DNA of 64,000 nucleotides from positions 62,001 through 126,000 of the forward strand of contig RXJX01000020.1 in assembly GCA_003963245.1 (NCBI GenBank), written 5' to 3'. Below, in pieces: positions 1 through 10,098 of this stretch. Below the pieces are notes generated by a model. That model worked only from the letters and a program-made list of their open reading frames with translations, did no database searches and was not told the DNA's origin. Made by a program: the position numbers and the translations under genes. Position 1 is the first letter of the stretch, and each line of letters opens with the position of its first letter. This DNA is from Neisseriaceae bacterium. GTDB lineage: Bacteria; Pseudomonadota; Gammaproteobacteria; Burkholderiales; UBA11063.

Positions 1-1547
1 CGATTTCTACCACAGGAATTATTGGTAGTGGTTGGTTATTTAGTGCTTATCTTGGCGCTAAAGTAGCGGGCGCTGCAGTTTATGTATCTTGGATTCTGAC
101 ATTGATATTTTTTATCTTAATGTCTCTAGTTATTTCTGAAATTGTCTCTATTTTTCCAGTCCGTGGGATTATTGGAAGAATGGGTGCATTATCACATAAT
201 AAATATTTTGGTGCGATTTTTGCTTTTGCAATTTGGTTAGAGTTAATCGGTAGTATTCCGGGTGAAGCCCAAGCTAGTGTTGAATATTTGGCAAATATTT
301 CTCCTTGGTTAAGCCATTTGTTAATCAGTAATGGTGCGTTAACCACCGCGGGAATTGCTTTTACAGTTTTATTTTTAGTTGCTTTCTGGATGGCAAATTT
401 GTTTGGGATTAAGCTTTTTACGCGAATTAATAACTCGATTGCTGTAATTAAAGTATTTTTACCTGCAATAATTGCGCTTATTATCATGGGCGCATCATTT
501 CATCCGGCTAATTTTACCGCTTATGAGGGTAGTTTTATGCCTTATGGATATAATTCAATCATTCTTGCGATGACTTCTACTGGAATGCTATATTCATTTA
601 ATGGCTTTCAGCTCTGTGCGTCATTTGCTAGCGAGATAAAAAATCCTGGACGTAATTTACCTTTGGGGATGGTTATTTCTATTATCTTGTGTTTTTTAAT
701 TTATGTAATTTTGCAGACTTCATTTATCGGTGCTTTGGATACAGCTCAGTTAGCGAACCATGGTTGGTTAAAATTGGATTTTACATCTCCATTTGCACAG
801 CTTGCGACTTTAGTTGGATTAAACTTCTTGACAGTGGTATTATATGTTGATGCATGTATTTCTCCATCAGGAACTGGTGTAACGTTTGTTGGTAGTGGTT
901 CACGAGTGCTTTCTTCGATGGCTGCTGAACGTCAAATGCCACAATTTTTTGCTGTTTTGGATAAGAAACATAACTTTGAAAAACGTGCAATTATCTTTAA
1001 TTTTGGAGTTGCTTTAATATTCTTATTTTTATTCCATAGTTGGGCGGTATTAATTAACTTTATTACGGCATTGATAATATTGATGTATATGGTGGTTCCA
1101 ATAACTTTAATAGCATTGCGTCATAGTCATGCTGAAACCTTTCGTAGCTATAAACTACCGTTTGCATTTTTAATTTGTTGTGCGCTATTTGTGATTCAAG
1201 CTATTTTCTTTATCTTTATTGGCGCTAAAGATATGCAGTATCTCACCATAACAATGACTGTCCTAATCGGTGTCTTTTTATCAATTAATGCACACGGAAA
1301 CGATGGCTATACTTTTATGGATATAGTAAAGTTATCGGTACCATTTTTAGCTTTTTTGTGGGCAATAACTATTTTAATTCTCGTTGGTCCAATTAGTTAC
1401 GGTGGTAATGATTATTTAGGTTATGGTGTATTTTATCCGTTATATATTGCGATTTCTGTTTATGCATTTTACTTTTTTACTAATAAAAAATTTGTGGCTA
1501 AGTGTCAGGCTATTCGTCATTTAGATAATGCAAAAATCAATAAGTAA
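1..1547 (+). CDS. APC-superfamily amino-acid permease (5' end outside window)
   Basis: A polytopic inner-membrane amino-acid transporter, probably proton-coupled. The reading frame is open from the first bases of the window. The residues just before the first internal ATG read STTGIIGSGWLF, the classic first-helix substrate-binding motif of the APC family, so only the extreme N-terminus is missing. About 12 hydrophobic segments follow. A second family signature, FNGFQ followed by ASEIKNPGRNLP, lies near the middle. It most resembles the aspartate/glutamate-type APC permeases, but the substrate cannot be read from sequence. The gene ends 132 bases before minC and is unlikely to share its transcript, because minC has its own promoter. 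Confidence 0.85.
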   Translation, partial: ISTTGIIGSGWLFSAYLGAKVAGAAVYVSWILTLIFFILMSLVISEIVSIFPVRGIIGRMGALSHNKYFGAIFAFAIWLELIGSIPGEAQASVEYLANISPWLSHLLISNGALTTAGIAFTVLFLVAFWMANLFGIKLFTRINNSIAVIKVFLPAIIALIIMGASFHPANFTAYEGSFMPYGYNSIILAMTSTGMLYSFNGFQLCASFASEIKNPGRNLPLGMVISIILCFLIYVILQTSFIGALDTAQLANHGWLKLDFTSPFAQLATLVGLNFLTVVLYVDACISPSGTGVTFVGSGSRVLSSMAAERQMPQFFAVLDKKHNFEKRAIIFNFGVALIFLFLFHSWAVLINFITALIILMYMVVPITLIALRHSHAETFRSYKLPFAFLICCALFVIQAIFFIFIGAKDMQYLTITMTVLIGVFLSINAHGNDGYTFMDIVKLSVPFLAFLWAITILILVGPISYGGNDYLGYGVFYPLYIAISVYAFYFFTNKKFVAKCQAIRHLDNAKINK

Positions 1548-1561
1548 AAATAGGTTTTAAT

Positions 1562-1624
1562 ACACACTCTGCTCTGGCTTGAAGGATGGTTTTATAGTTC
1601 TTTCAAAGACCATTCGGAGTGTGT
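1562..1624. repeat. Inverted repeat ACACACTC / GAGTGTGT upstream of minC
   Basis: Perfect 8-base arms at 1562-1569 and 1617-1624 flank 47 bases. The right arm overlaps the TGT of the extended -10 box of the min promoter. It could be an operator or part of a weak hairpin ending the permease transcript. No T-tract follows, so it is not a standard terminator. Confidence 0.35.
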
Positions 1625-1630
1625 TATAAT
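1622..1630 (+). promoter_or_regulatory. Extended -10 promoter of the min operon
   Basis: TGTTATAAT, a perfect -10 hexamer (1625-1630) with the TGN extension, about 50 bases before the minC start. No good -35 is present (TTTCAA at 1601-1606 is weak), as is usual for extended -10 promoters. The same nonamer occurs before ftsY, the trypsin-like gene and the FMN riboswitch. Confidence 0.6.
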
Positions 1631-1679
1631 TGCGCGTATTAAAATATCACATTTTTTGTAAGGTAAAGCCGTCGAAAGC

Positions 1680-2345
1680 ATGATGTCCAGCAATAGTATC
1701 AAACTCAACTCTGCAAACTTTGATTATTATATTTTAAGGGTTACTCCTAGCACGGAACTAGAGCAAATTGCCAGCAAGCTTGCGACTTTGCGTGAATTTG
1801 ATGCAACTGGTAAATATTTAGTTCTCGAATGTGGAGCAAAGCCTGATATGAGTCAGTTCACTTCGTATTTGAGGAAAATTGATGATATAGCAGCTAAGTT
1901 TGCCCTAGAGGTTAAGTTTATTGCCGCTAATCAATTCATTTCAGCCGATCAAATAGATGGGCGAGCAGTAATAAATCTTCCTGCAACTCTTCAGTCAAAA
2001 CCAATACTAAACCAAACTCTGTTAATAGAAGAGCCAGTACGTAGCGGTATCAGAATTGAAAATGATGGCGATATAATTGTAACTAGTCTGGTTTCACATA
2101 ATGCCGAAATTATTGCTAGTGGAAACATTCACGTCTATGGTGATTGTCGGGGGAGAGTACTGGCGGGCAATGGTGGTAATAAAAAAGCAAAGATATTTGT
2201 TGCTCGGTTTAATGCAGAGCTTATTTCTATTGCGGGAATATATCGAGTAATAGAAGATAAATTGCCTGATAATTTACATAATAAGGCAGTACAAATTTTT
2301 CTGGATGAAAAAGAACGATTGAACATAATACCATTAGCGGTATAA
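1680..2345 (+). CDS. minC: Septum site-determining protein MinC
   Basis: Inhibitor of FtsZ polymerisation that, with MinD and MinE, keeps the division septum away from the poles. At 221 residues it has the usual length. The C-terminal beta-helix half (from about residue 115) is the clearest part: GDIIV, then HVYGDCRGRVLAG, then ARFNAELISIAGIYR, which form the MinD-binding and dimerisation face. The N-terminal FtsZ-binding domain is more divergent. Two adjacent ATG codons (1680 and 1683) are possible starts, and the purine stretch AAGGTAAAG lies about 15 bases upstream. It is the first gene of minC-minD-minE-trxB. Confidence 0.93.
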   Translation: MMSSNSIKLNSANFDYYILRVTPSTELEQIASKLATLREFDATGKYLVLECGAKPDMSQFTSYLRKIDDIAAKFALEVKFIAANQFISADQIDGRAVINLPATLQSKPILNQTLLIEEPVRSGIRIENDGDIIVTSLVSHNAEIIASGNIHVYGDCRGRVLAGNGGNKKAKIFVARFNAELISIAGIYRVIEDKLPDNLHNKAVQIFLDEKERLNIIPLAV

Positions 2346-2445
2346 CAGGTTGAATGAAAGCTAATTTATTGAAATTCAATATCTAATGAGTATAAAAATG
2401 CGTGGCGAAATTAATCGTCATAAAATGCAATTTTTAGGAGCAAAT

Positions 2446-3267
2446 ATGGCTAAAGCGGCGAGAATTGTTGTTGTCACATCAGGTAAAGGTGGAGTAGGTA
2501 AAACAACTACGTCCGCTAGTTTTGCAACTGGTCTGGCTTTAAGTGGACATAAAACAGTAGTTATTGATTTTGATATTGGCTTACGCAATCTTGATTTGAT
2601 TATGGGGTGTGAGCGACGAGTTGTCTACGATTTTGTTAATGTTATTAATGGCGAAGCGACATTGCACCAAGCTCTTATCAAAGATAAAAATTGTGATAAT
2701 CTATACGTATTGGCCGCTTCACAGACTAAAGATAAAGAAGCATTAACACAGGATGGTGTTGAAAAAGTTCTTAATGAACTTAGAAAAGATTTTGAATTTA
2801 TCGTTTGTGATTCACCGGCTGGAATTGAGATGGGTGCGTTTATGGCATTGTACTTTGCTGATGAAGCATTGGTTGTAACTAATCCTGAAGTTTCTTCGGT
2901 TCGTGATTCTGATCGTATTTTGGGGATTTTAGCTTCTAAGGCTAAACGCGCTGTCGATGGACGTGAGAAAGTAAAAGAGCATTTGATTATTACACGTTAT
3001 AATCCAGAACGCGTTGAAAATGGAGATATGCTTTCATTAACTGATATCCAAGATATTTTGCGAATTCCAGTTTTGGGGGTTGTGCCAGAATCTAAAGATG
3101 TTTTACAGGCTTCAAATACAGGTTCTCCAGTGATTAATTTAAGAGGAACCAATGTTTCTGAGGCTTATTTTGATATAGTAGCTAGATTTTTAGGTGAAGA
3201 TAGGCCATTACGCTATATAACGGCTGAGAAAAAAGGGTTACTGAAACGCATCTTTGGAGGAAATTAG
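2446..3267 (+). CDS. minD: Septum site-determining ATPase MinD
   Basis: Membrane-cycling ParA/MinD-family ATPase that recruits MinC to the membrane and oscillates under MinE control. The deviant Walker A motif GKGGVGKT is near the N-terminus, followed by [13 protein letters not shown]. The C-terminus [10 protein letters not shown] is the amphipathic membrane-targeting helix. The frame is open upstream to an ATG at 2386, but the ATG at 2446 is preceded by a clear AGGAG (about 2436) and begins the canonical N-terminus [19 protein letters not shown], giving 273 residues. It follows minC and lies one base before minE. Confidence 0.95.
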   Translation: MAKAARIVVVTSGKGGVGKTTTSASFATGLALSGHKTVVIDFDIGLRNLDLIMGCERRVVYDFVNVINGEATLHQALIKDKNCDNLYVLAASQTKDKEALTQDGVEKVLNELRKDFEFIVCDSPAGIEMGAFMALYFADEALVVTNPEVSSVRDSDRILGILASKAKRAVDGREKVKEHLIITRYNPERVENGDMLSLTDIQDILRIPVLGVVPESKDVLQASNTGSPVINLRGTNVSEAYFDIVARFLGEDRPLRYITAEKKGLLKRIFGGN

Positions 3268-3268
3268 T

Positions 3269-4497
<1,229 letters not shown>

Positions 4498-4513
4498 GAT
4501 TTAGAACTTAATA

Positions 4514-5470
4514 ATGAGAGCTAGCTCACGATATTTATCAGCTATAAGTGCGGGTTTTCTCGCACTTTTGCTATCTTCATGTAGTCTACTTGGTACTAAA
4601 AAGATAACCGAATCTGCTATTACCAATAAATATGTGGTGATTGGAGATAATGGCGTTACCAAAATATCAGAAGATGGAAAAATCTGGAGCAATGATAATT
4701 CTAGCGAGAGTAGCTTATGGAATGCAGTAACTGTTGCCAATGGTCAATTACTTGCAGTAGGTATGAATGGGGCAGTTAGTTATTCAACTAATGCAATGAA
4801 TTGGTCGGATGTTTATAGCCAAGATCATCGGGTCTGGCTTTATGATGTTATCTTTGCTAATAGTCGCTATGTTGCCGTTGGTGTTGGTGGACTGATTGTC
4901 AGTTCCGCTAATTTACGTGATTGGCAACAAGCTACAACCAATACAAAATCATGGTTAACTAGTATTAGTTATGGTCATGGTGTTTTTATTAGTAGTGGTG
5001 CTGGTGGCACGCTGCTGAAGTCTTATGATGGTTTAGCTTGGCAACTTGAGAGTTCTCCTACGCAAGAGTGGTTGAGTACAGTTCGATTTGTTAATAATAA
5101 ATTTCTCGCTGTTGGTTCTAGTGGTGCAATTCTCAATTCTGATGGTGGAGAATCGTGGCAAATTTTATCTTCGCCAACGAGAAACTGGCTTTATGGTGTC
5201 AGCTATGGTGCGGGGCGTTATGTTATTGTGGGTGATAATTCAACTATTCTTAGTTCGGTTGATGGGCGGAGTTGGGCGGTGGTTAGACATAAATTGCCTA
5301 AACACATTACTTTACGGTCAATCATTTATGCTGACAATCAATTTGTCATCGTCGGTGCGCATGGTTTAATTGCAACCTCCCACGATGGTTTAAGCTGGCA
5401 AAAGCAAAAGTCAGAGACTAAGCGTGGCTTATATTCTATTACCTATTATAATCCTGAAGTAGCGCCATAA
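4514..5470 (+). CDS. Beta-propeller repeat lipoprotein
   Basis: A predicted secreted lipoprotein of unknown function. Residues 1-23 form a signal peptide ending in the lipobox LSSC (C23), so it should be lipidated and exported. The rest is about six repeats of roughly 42 residues with a recurring pattern: an aromatic or Tyr-Val-Gly-x-Gly-Gly core, an STDG-like turn (SYDGLAW, NSDGGESW, SVDGRSW, SHDGLSW) and a Trp. This resembles BNR/sialidase-type or photosystem-assembly-type propeller blades. None of the enzymatic residues of a sialidase can be assigned. It lies 16 bases after trxB and may be co-transcribed. A hairpin follows it. Confidence 0.8.
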   Translation: MRASSRYLSAISAGFLALLLSSCSLLGTKKITESAITNKYVVIGDNGVTKISEDGKIWSNDNSSESSLWNAVTVANGQLLAVGMNGAVSYSTNAMNWSDVYSQDHRVWLYDVIFANSRYVAVGVGGLIVSSANLRDWQQATTNTKSWLTSISYGHGVFISSGAGGTLLKSYDGLAWQLESSPTQEWLSTVRFVNNKFLAVGSSGAILNSDGGESWQILSSPTRNWLYGVSYGAGRYVIVGDNSTILSSVDGRSWAVVRHKLPKHITLRSIIYADNQFVIVGAHGLIATSHDGLSWQKQKSETKRGLYSITYYNPEVAP

Positions 5471-5477
5471 TATATAA

Positions 5478-5509
5478 AGAAATAGCAATGAGGTATCATT
5501 ACTATTTCT
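5478..5509. terminator. Hairpin between convergent lipoprotein gene and polA
   Basis: Stem AGAAATAG / CTATTTCT, extended by AATGA / TCATT with a single mismatch, around a GGTA loop. It sits between two convergent genes. The flanks are T-rich on the plus side, so it may act as a weak bidirectional terminator. Confidence 0.55.
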
Positions 5510-5527
5510 TACTAATTACTTCAATCG

Positions 5528-8356
5528 TTAGTGAGCCTTTCCCCAATTTTCTGCAGCTTTTACTTCGATTTCTAATGGCACAGCAAGCTGTGTTTGCTCA
5601 CTCATTAAGCGGGCTAAATTAGCCATAATAATATCAACTTCATTGTTTGGAACTTGAAAAATTAACTCATCATGTACTTGCAGAATCATTTTGGTTTGTA
5701 AATTCTCTTGAGCTAACCATTGATTAACATTTAACATAGCAATTTTAATGATATCTGCCGCCGATCCCTGCATTGGTGCATTGAGTGCTAAACGCTCTTC
5801 GGACTGTCGTAGAATATTATTACTAGAATTGATGTTTGCCAAATAGATTTTACGTCCATAGATAGTTTCAACATAGCCATCACGGTGGGCAAATTTTTTA
5901 ATATTTTCCATGAAGTTGCTTACCAACGGATATTGAGCGAAATAATTGTCAATATACAGTTTAGCAGCAGCACGCTCTATTTTTAATTCTTTAGCTAAAC
6001 CAAATACTGATTTACCATAGATCAAACCAAAGTTTATTGATTTGGCATAGCGTCGCTCATCTTTGGTGATTTCTTCAATTGCTTTATGAAAAATTTGACT
6101 TGCGGTGGCTAGATGGATGTCTGCGCCACTTTTAAACGCGGCAATTAGATTTTTGTCCTGACTAATATGTGCTAGTATTCTAAGTTCAATTTGGGAATAA
6201 TCAGCACAAATTAGTTGATATCCTTCTGGAGCAATAAAGCACTCTCGAATGGCTTGTCCATAATTACTCCGTACTGGAATATTTTGTAAATTAGGATCTT
6301 TGGAGGATAAGCGACCAGAGGTAACAATGGTTTGTTCTAATGAAGTATGAACCAATTGTTCCGTATCCGCGTATTCAGGTAGGCGATCAATATAAGTATT
6401 GAGTAATTTATTTAGGTAACGATACTCTAGCAGCTCATCTGCAATACCAAAACCAGAAGCAGCTAGAATTGAGAGCGACTCTTCATCAGTTGAGTAGCCA
6501 CTGGTATTTTTTTTAATTCCAGTGCTGGGTAGTTTCAATTGATTAAATAGAATGTCTTGCAATTGTTTTGGCGAGTTGACATTGAATACACATCCTGCCT
6601 GTTGTTGAATTGAATCTTCAAGGTCGCGTAATTTACTATGCATTTCTTGTGACAATAATTTTAGATGCTGGATATCAATTTTCATTCCAACCCGCTCAAG
6701 CTGAAATAGCAAGTTAGCCAGCGGTAATTCGACTTGCAAGTAAAGTTTTTGCTCTTCTTGATTCAAGCTATTTAAAATAGTTTGATGTACCTCAAGCATA
6801 GCTTGTGAATTAGCAATAATAAATGCTTGTTTTTCAGCTTCATTTAGCGAGCTAAAATTGATACGTTTAGCACCTTTGCCCAGAAATTCAGCATAATCCT
6901 GACAATTGATATTTGGGATATTGCGATTAATAATCGCTGCTAAATCATGTTTTTGTAGTGAGTTTTGTATATAACTGGCAAGCTGTAAATCACCATTGAC
7001 ACCTTTTAAACTAATATTATACTGCGCTAAAATATAGAGCTGCTTTTTATAATCAAAACAGAGTTTAGCTAGCTCACTTTGCCAATATTGAGCCAAAATG
7101 ATTAGTTTTTTTTTGGTTTCACTATCATCGGAAAAAAGTAATTCTTGAGCATTACTATTAGTCAGTTCGATCAGATAAATTGTTGTAGCATTACAGATTG
7201 CAACTACGCATATTTGAGAATTATTATCGTTATAATCATCGAGATAAATATTGAAAGAAGTTTGCTGTTTTTCAGCAATTAGTACATCTACCAAACTTTT
7301 TAGCTCGTTAACACTGTTGATTTTAGCGATATGTTTGGTTGCCATTGATAGAACAGTAGAAGCTGCGTTATTTAAAGAGATATTGTCATTGTTACTATTA
7401 GCAGAAAAAAGATCGACATCTTGTTCTAGCTGCTTGGTTTGTGCTATAGGCATTTTCTCTGATATAATTTCAGATGCTGGATTTATTTCACTTAATTGTG
7501 CTTCAGCCTCTTTAAGCCAGGTTCGAAAGTTAAGTTCACGATAAACCTCTGCCAATTTATTCCAATTAACTGGTTTAAGTTGAAGATTTTCAAGCGTACT
7601 AACATCATAGCTGTCAATATTAACTTGGCAATCAATTGTAATTAGCTTTTGTGCTGTAGGAAGCCATTCTATGGACTTGCGGAAATTCTCTCCAACTACA
7701 CCTGAGAGTTTATCTTGATTTACAATTAAATTAGTAATTGAGTCAAATTCTGTTAACCATTTTTGAGCTGTTTTTGGACCGCATTTATGTACACCTGGTA
7801 CATTATCGACAGTATCGCCAATCAATGAGAGGTAATCAATTATTTGATCCGGACGTACGCCAAATTTATCAATTACTCCATGGTGATCCAAGATTTCATT
7901 GGTCATAGTATTAACTAAAATAATTTTATCATCAACTATTTGTGCAAAATCTTTATCACCTGTTGCAATTAAAATCTGATAATCTAATGCTGCATATTTT
8001 TTAGCAATAGTTGCAATTACATCATCAGCCTCAACGCCATCTTGGATAATTACCGGAATCCCCAAATCTGCAATTAATTCATGGATATAAGGAAATTGAA
8101 CCTTGAGTTCATCTGGTGTTTCTCGGCGGTTAGCTTTGTATTCAGGGTAAATCTCGTCACGAAATGTTTTACCTTTTGCATCGAATACACATACCCAATT
8201 ACGTGTGGTGTATTTTTTTTGCATTTGTTTGAGCATATTAACAATGCCATAAATTGCATTAGTTGGCATTCCATTTGGTGCGCTTAGATTTTTAACTGCA
8301 TAGAATGCACGAAAGATAAATGATGATCCGTCAATAAGTAAGATAGTATTATTCAT
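5528..8356 (-). CDS. polA: DNA polymerase I (3'-5' exonuclease residues lost)
   Basis: Repair and Okazaki-fragment polymerase, 942 residues. The N-terminal 5'-3' exonuclease (FEN) domain (about 1-300) has LLIDGSSFIFRAFYA, VFDAKG, DGVEADDVIATIAK and ATGDKDF. The polymerase domain carries motif A DYSQIELR (D719), motif B RRYAKSINFGLIYG (from about 768) and motif C QVHDELIF (about 893). The middle domain (about 340-530) is at the proofreading-exonuclease position. However, the DxE of ExoI is replaced by a run around IYLDDYNDNN, the ExoII Asp aligns with Tyr, and the ExoIII Tyr-x3-Asp is absent. The enzyme is therefore predicted not to proofread. It is convergent with the preceding gene, and the tRNA-Lys lies just upstream. 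Confidence 0.95.
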   Translation of the reverse strand: MNNTILLIDGSSFIFRAFYAVKNLSAPNGMPTNAIYGIVNMLKQMQKKYTTRNWVCVFDAKGKTFRDEIYPEYKANRRETPDELKVQFPYIHELIADLGIPVIIQDGVEADDVIATIAKKYAALDYQILIATGDKDFAQIVDDKIILVNTMTNEILDHHGVIDKFGVRPDQIIDYLSLIGDTVDNVPGVHKCGPKTAQKWLTEFDSITNLIVNQDKLSGVVGENFRKSIEWLPTAQKLITIDCQVNIDSYDVSTLENLQLKPVNWNKLAEVYRELNFRTWLKEAEAQLSEINPASEIISEKMPIAQTKQLEQDVDLFSANSNNDNISLNNAASTVLSMATKHIAKINSVNELKSLVDVLIAEKQQTSFNIYLDDYNDNNSQICVVAICNATTIYLIELTNSNAQELLFSDDSETKKKLIILAQYWQSELAKLCFDYKKQLYILAQYNISLKGVNGDLQLASYIQNSLQKHDLAAIINRNIPNINCQDYAEFLGKGAKRINFSSLNEAEKQAFIIANSQAMLEVHQTILNSLNQEEQKLYLQVELPLANLLFQLERVGMKIDIQHLKLLSQEMHSKLRDLEDSIQQQAGCVFNVNSPKQLQDILFNQLKLPSTGIKKNTSGYSTDEESLSILAASGFGIADELLEYRYLNKLLNTYIDRLPEYADTEQLVHTSLEQTIVTSGRLSSKDPNLQNIPVRSNYGQAIRECFIAPEGYQLICADYSQIELRILAHISQDKNLIAAFKSGADIHLATASQIFHKAIEEITKDERRYAKSINFGLIYGKSVFGLAKELKIERAAAKLYIDNYFAQYPLVSNFMENIKKFAHRDGYVETIYGRKIYLANINSSNNILRQSEERLALNAPMQGSAADIIKIAMLNVNQWLAQENLQTKMILQVHDELIFQVPNNEVDIIMANLARLMSEQTQLAVPLEIEVKAAENWGKAH

Positions 8357-8410
8357 GGTTTGGCTTATTCTTTATTTGATACTGGGTTTGATTTATTCTG
8401 GCGAGATCGG

Positions 8411-8486
8411 TGGTGGGGCGTGTCGGATTCGAACCGACGACCAACGGATTAAGAGTCCGCTGCTCTACCAACTGAGCTAACACCCC
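8411..8486 (-). tRNA. tRNA-Lys(CUU)
   Basis: Complete cloverleaf on the minus strand: acceptor GGGGTGT / ACGCCCC, D-arm TAGCTCAGTTGGTAGAGC, anticodon loop CTCTTAA (anticodon CUU), T-arm GTCGGTTCGAATCCGAC, discriminator A and an encoded CCA. It reads the AAG lysine codon. It lies between polA and an MFS gene on the same strand. Confidence 0.95.
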
Positions 8487-8611
8487 GTACGAGGCATAAT
8501 TTTAGCACGCGATTAGCTTATCCAATATAAATTATTTGTGTCCATAGCGTAATAAGAAAAATCTGCGCTTATTTACCTACAAGAATAAAGATCTAAAGAG
8601 TAAAGCAGAGC

Positions 8612-9844
8612 TTAATTGACTCCAGCAAAGGATGGTGTAAATTTGCGTGCAATTAGCAGTAATGTTATTCCTAAACAGGTAACAAAGCCAAGAATTAAAA
8701 ATCCTGCACTATAATTGAATTTAGCCAAAGCAGTGCCGAGCAAGGCATTACAAAAGACGCCAGCTAATGATACTGCGCTAAAATAAAATGAAGACGAAAA
8801 CCCTGATTTTCCACCTAGTACTTTCTGAACATAAATCATCAGGGTACTGAATAAAGTTGCAACATATAATGTCCCTAATATTTGACAAGCGATAACGTAA
8901 TAGATATTTACACTAAGTGAAAGCAGATAAAAGTAAATAGCACCAATAATACTACCTGTTAATAAAGTTTTGTAGGTACCGTATTTGTCATTCAAATGAC
9001 CGATGATGGGAAAAGCAATAACTTCAAAAAGAGGACCAGCACCAAAGACAATTCCAATTTCTTTTGCACTTGCATAATTGTGCAGCTCGATTACCAGTAA
9101 CGGAGAACTGGATAGATTTCCAGCGACAAGTAAAACAATTAACAACATGCTTAACGCTAATGGCGTGATTTGCTTTTTTATATTAATTTTGATTTTGCTA
9201 TCAGCTTGAGCTGGAGAGCTTTTTAATAATGAGTTATCTTGGACTTTAAATTTTACCAGTATGTATAAGCCTAGATAAAGCGCTGCATAAAGCAAATAGA
9301 AATGTTCAAAACTCATTAGGTCAACTAATGTTATACCCAGCCACGGACCAAGAACAAAAGCAATTGAGATTGATGCTCGAACTGTCGAAGTAATCTTGCC
9401 TTCCAATGCTAAATGGTTTTTGGCAATAATTTTTTCTTTAAGCATGGCAAATGATAATGCTCCGCTAGATACCTGTGTTAGCCAGCTAGCAGCAATGATG
9501 ACACTTACGAAGGGGAAAAAGCTGTACAGAATTCCGCGGATAATTGATAGTAATAAAGTTATTTCGATGAAGATTTTTTGTTTACCAATTTTATCTGACA
9601 CATAGCCTAAAACAATATTTAAAATGGCGCTACCAATACCCACAATAGCTAAAATAAAAAATACACCGGAAACAGAAATTTTGACTTTTTGCAAAACCCA
9701 TAGAGGAAAGACTGGTACAAGCATTGCGCCAAGTACTGAAATTCCAAAGTTTAAAATAAATAAACTTCGGTAATCTGGGTCTTGAATCACTAAAGCATAG
9801 CTATCAAGAAGGTTTTTATAGCGGGAAATATTTTTAAAGCGCAT
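8612..9844 (-). CDS. MFS transporter, efflux-type
   Basis: A 410-residue major facilitator protein with about 12 membrane segments. The loop 2-3 signature is VSDKIGKQKIF, and a second-half equivalent reads GHLNDKYGTYK. The overall pattern resembles the sugar-efflux/multidrug DHA1-like exporters, but I cannot name a substrate. The ATG at 9844 has AGGGT upstream. It is transcribed away from ftsY, with 254 bases between the two. Confidence 0.8.
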   Translation of the reverse strand: MRFKNISRYKNLLDSYALVIQDPDYRSLFILNFGISVLGAMLVPVFPLWVLQKVKISVSGVFFILAIVGIGSAILNIVLGYVSDKIGKQKIFIEITLLLSIIRGILYSFFPFVSVIIAASWLTQVSSGALSFAMLKEKIIAKNHLALEGKITSTVRASISIAFVLGPWLGITLVDLMSFEHFYLLYAALYLGLYILVKFKVQDNSLLKSSPAQADSKIKINIKKQITPLALSMLLIVLLVAGNLSSSPLLVIELHNYASAKEIGIVFGAGPLFEVIAFPIIGHLNDKYGTYKTLLTGSIIGAIYFYLLSLSVNIYYVIACQILGTLYVATLFSTLMIYVQKVLGGKSGFSSSFYFSAVSLAGVFCNALLGTALAKFNYSAGFLILGFVTCLGITLLLIARKFTPSFAGVN

Positions 9845-10039
9845 TCATTAAATACCCTGAGGATTGTATTAGGAAAGTTCGCCATTTTAGCATAAATTTT
9901 AGCCATATTCTAACGTCAGTGTACTGTCATCACACTTTTGCAAAATAGAAGTTTTTATTTTAAATCTGAGGGATTACCAGCTGTGATTGGTGAGAGTAGT
10001 AAAATGGGCTGAACAAATTGCTAAATATGCTATAGATTG

Positions 10040-10048
10040 TGTTATAAT
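10040..10048 (+). promoter_or_regulatory. Extended -10 promoter of ftsY
   Basis: TGTTATAAT, identical to the box before minC, 50 bases upstream of the ftsY start. No convincing -35 lies 17 bases away. Confidence 0.55.
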
Positions 10049-10098
10049 TCGGATTGTATCACTAGATGTAGTGTTTTATTAGGCTGAAAGTAACGATT

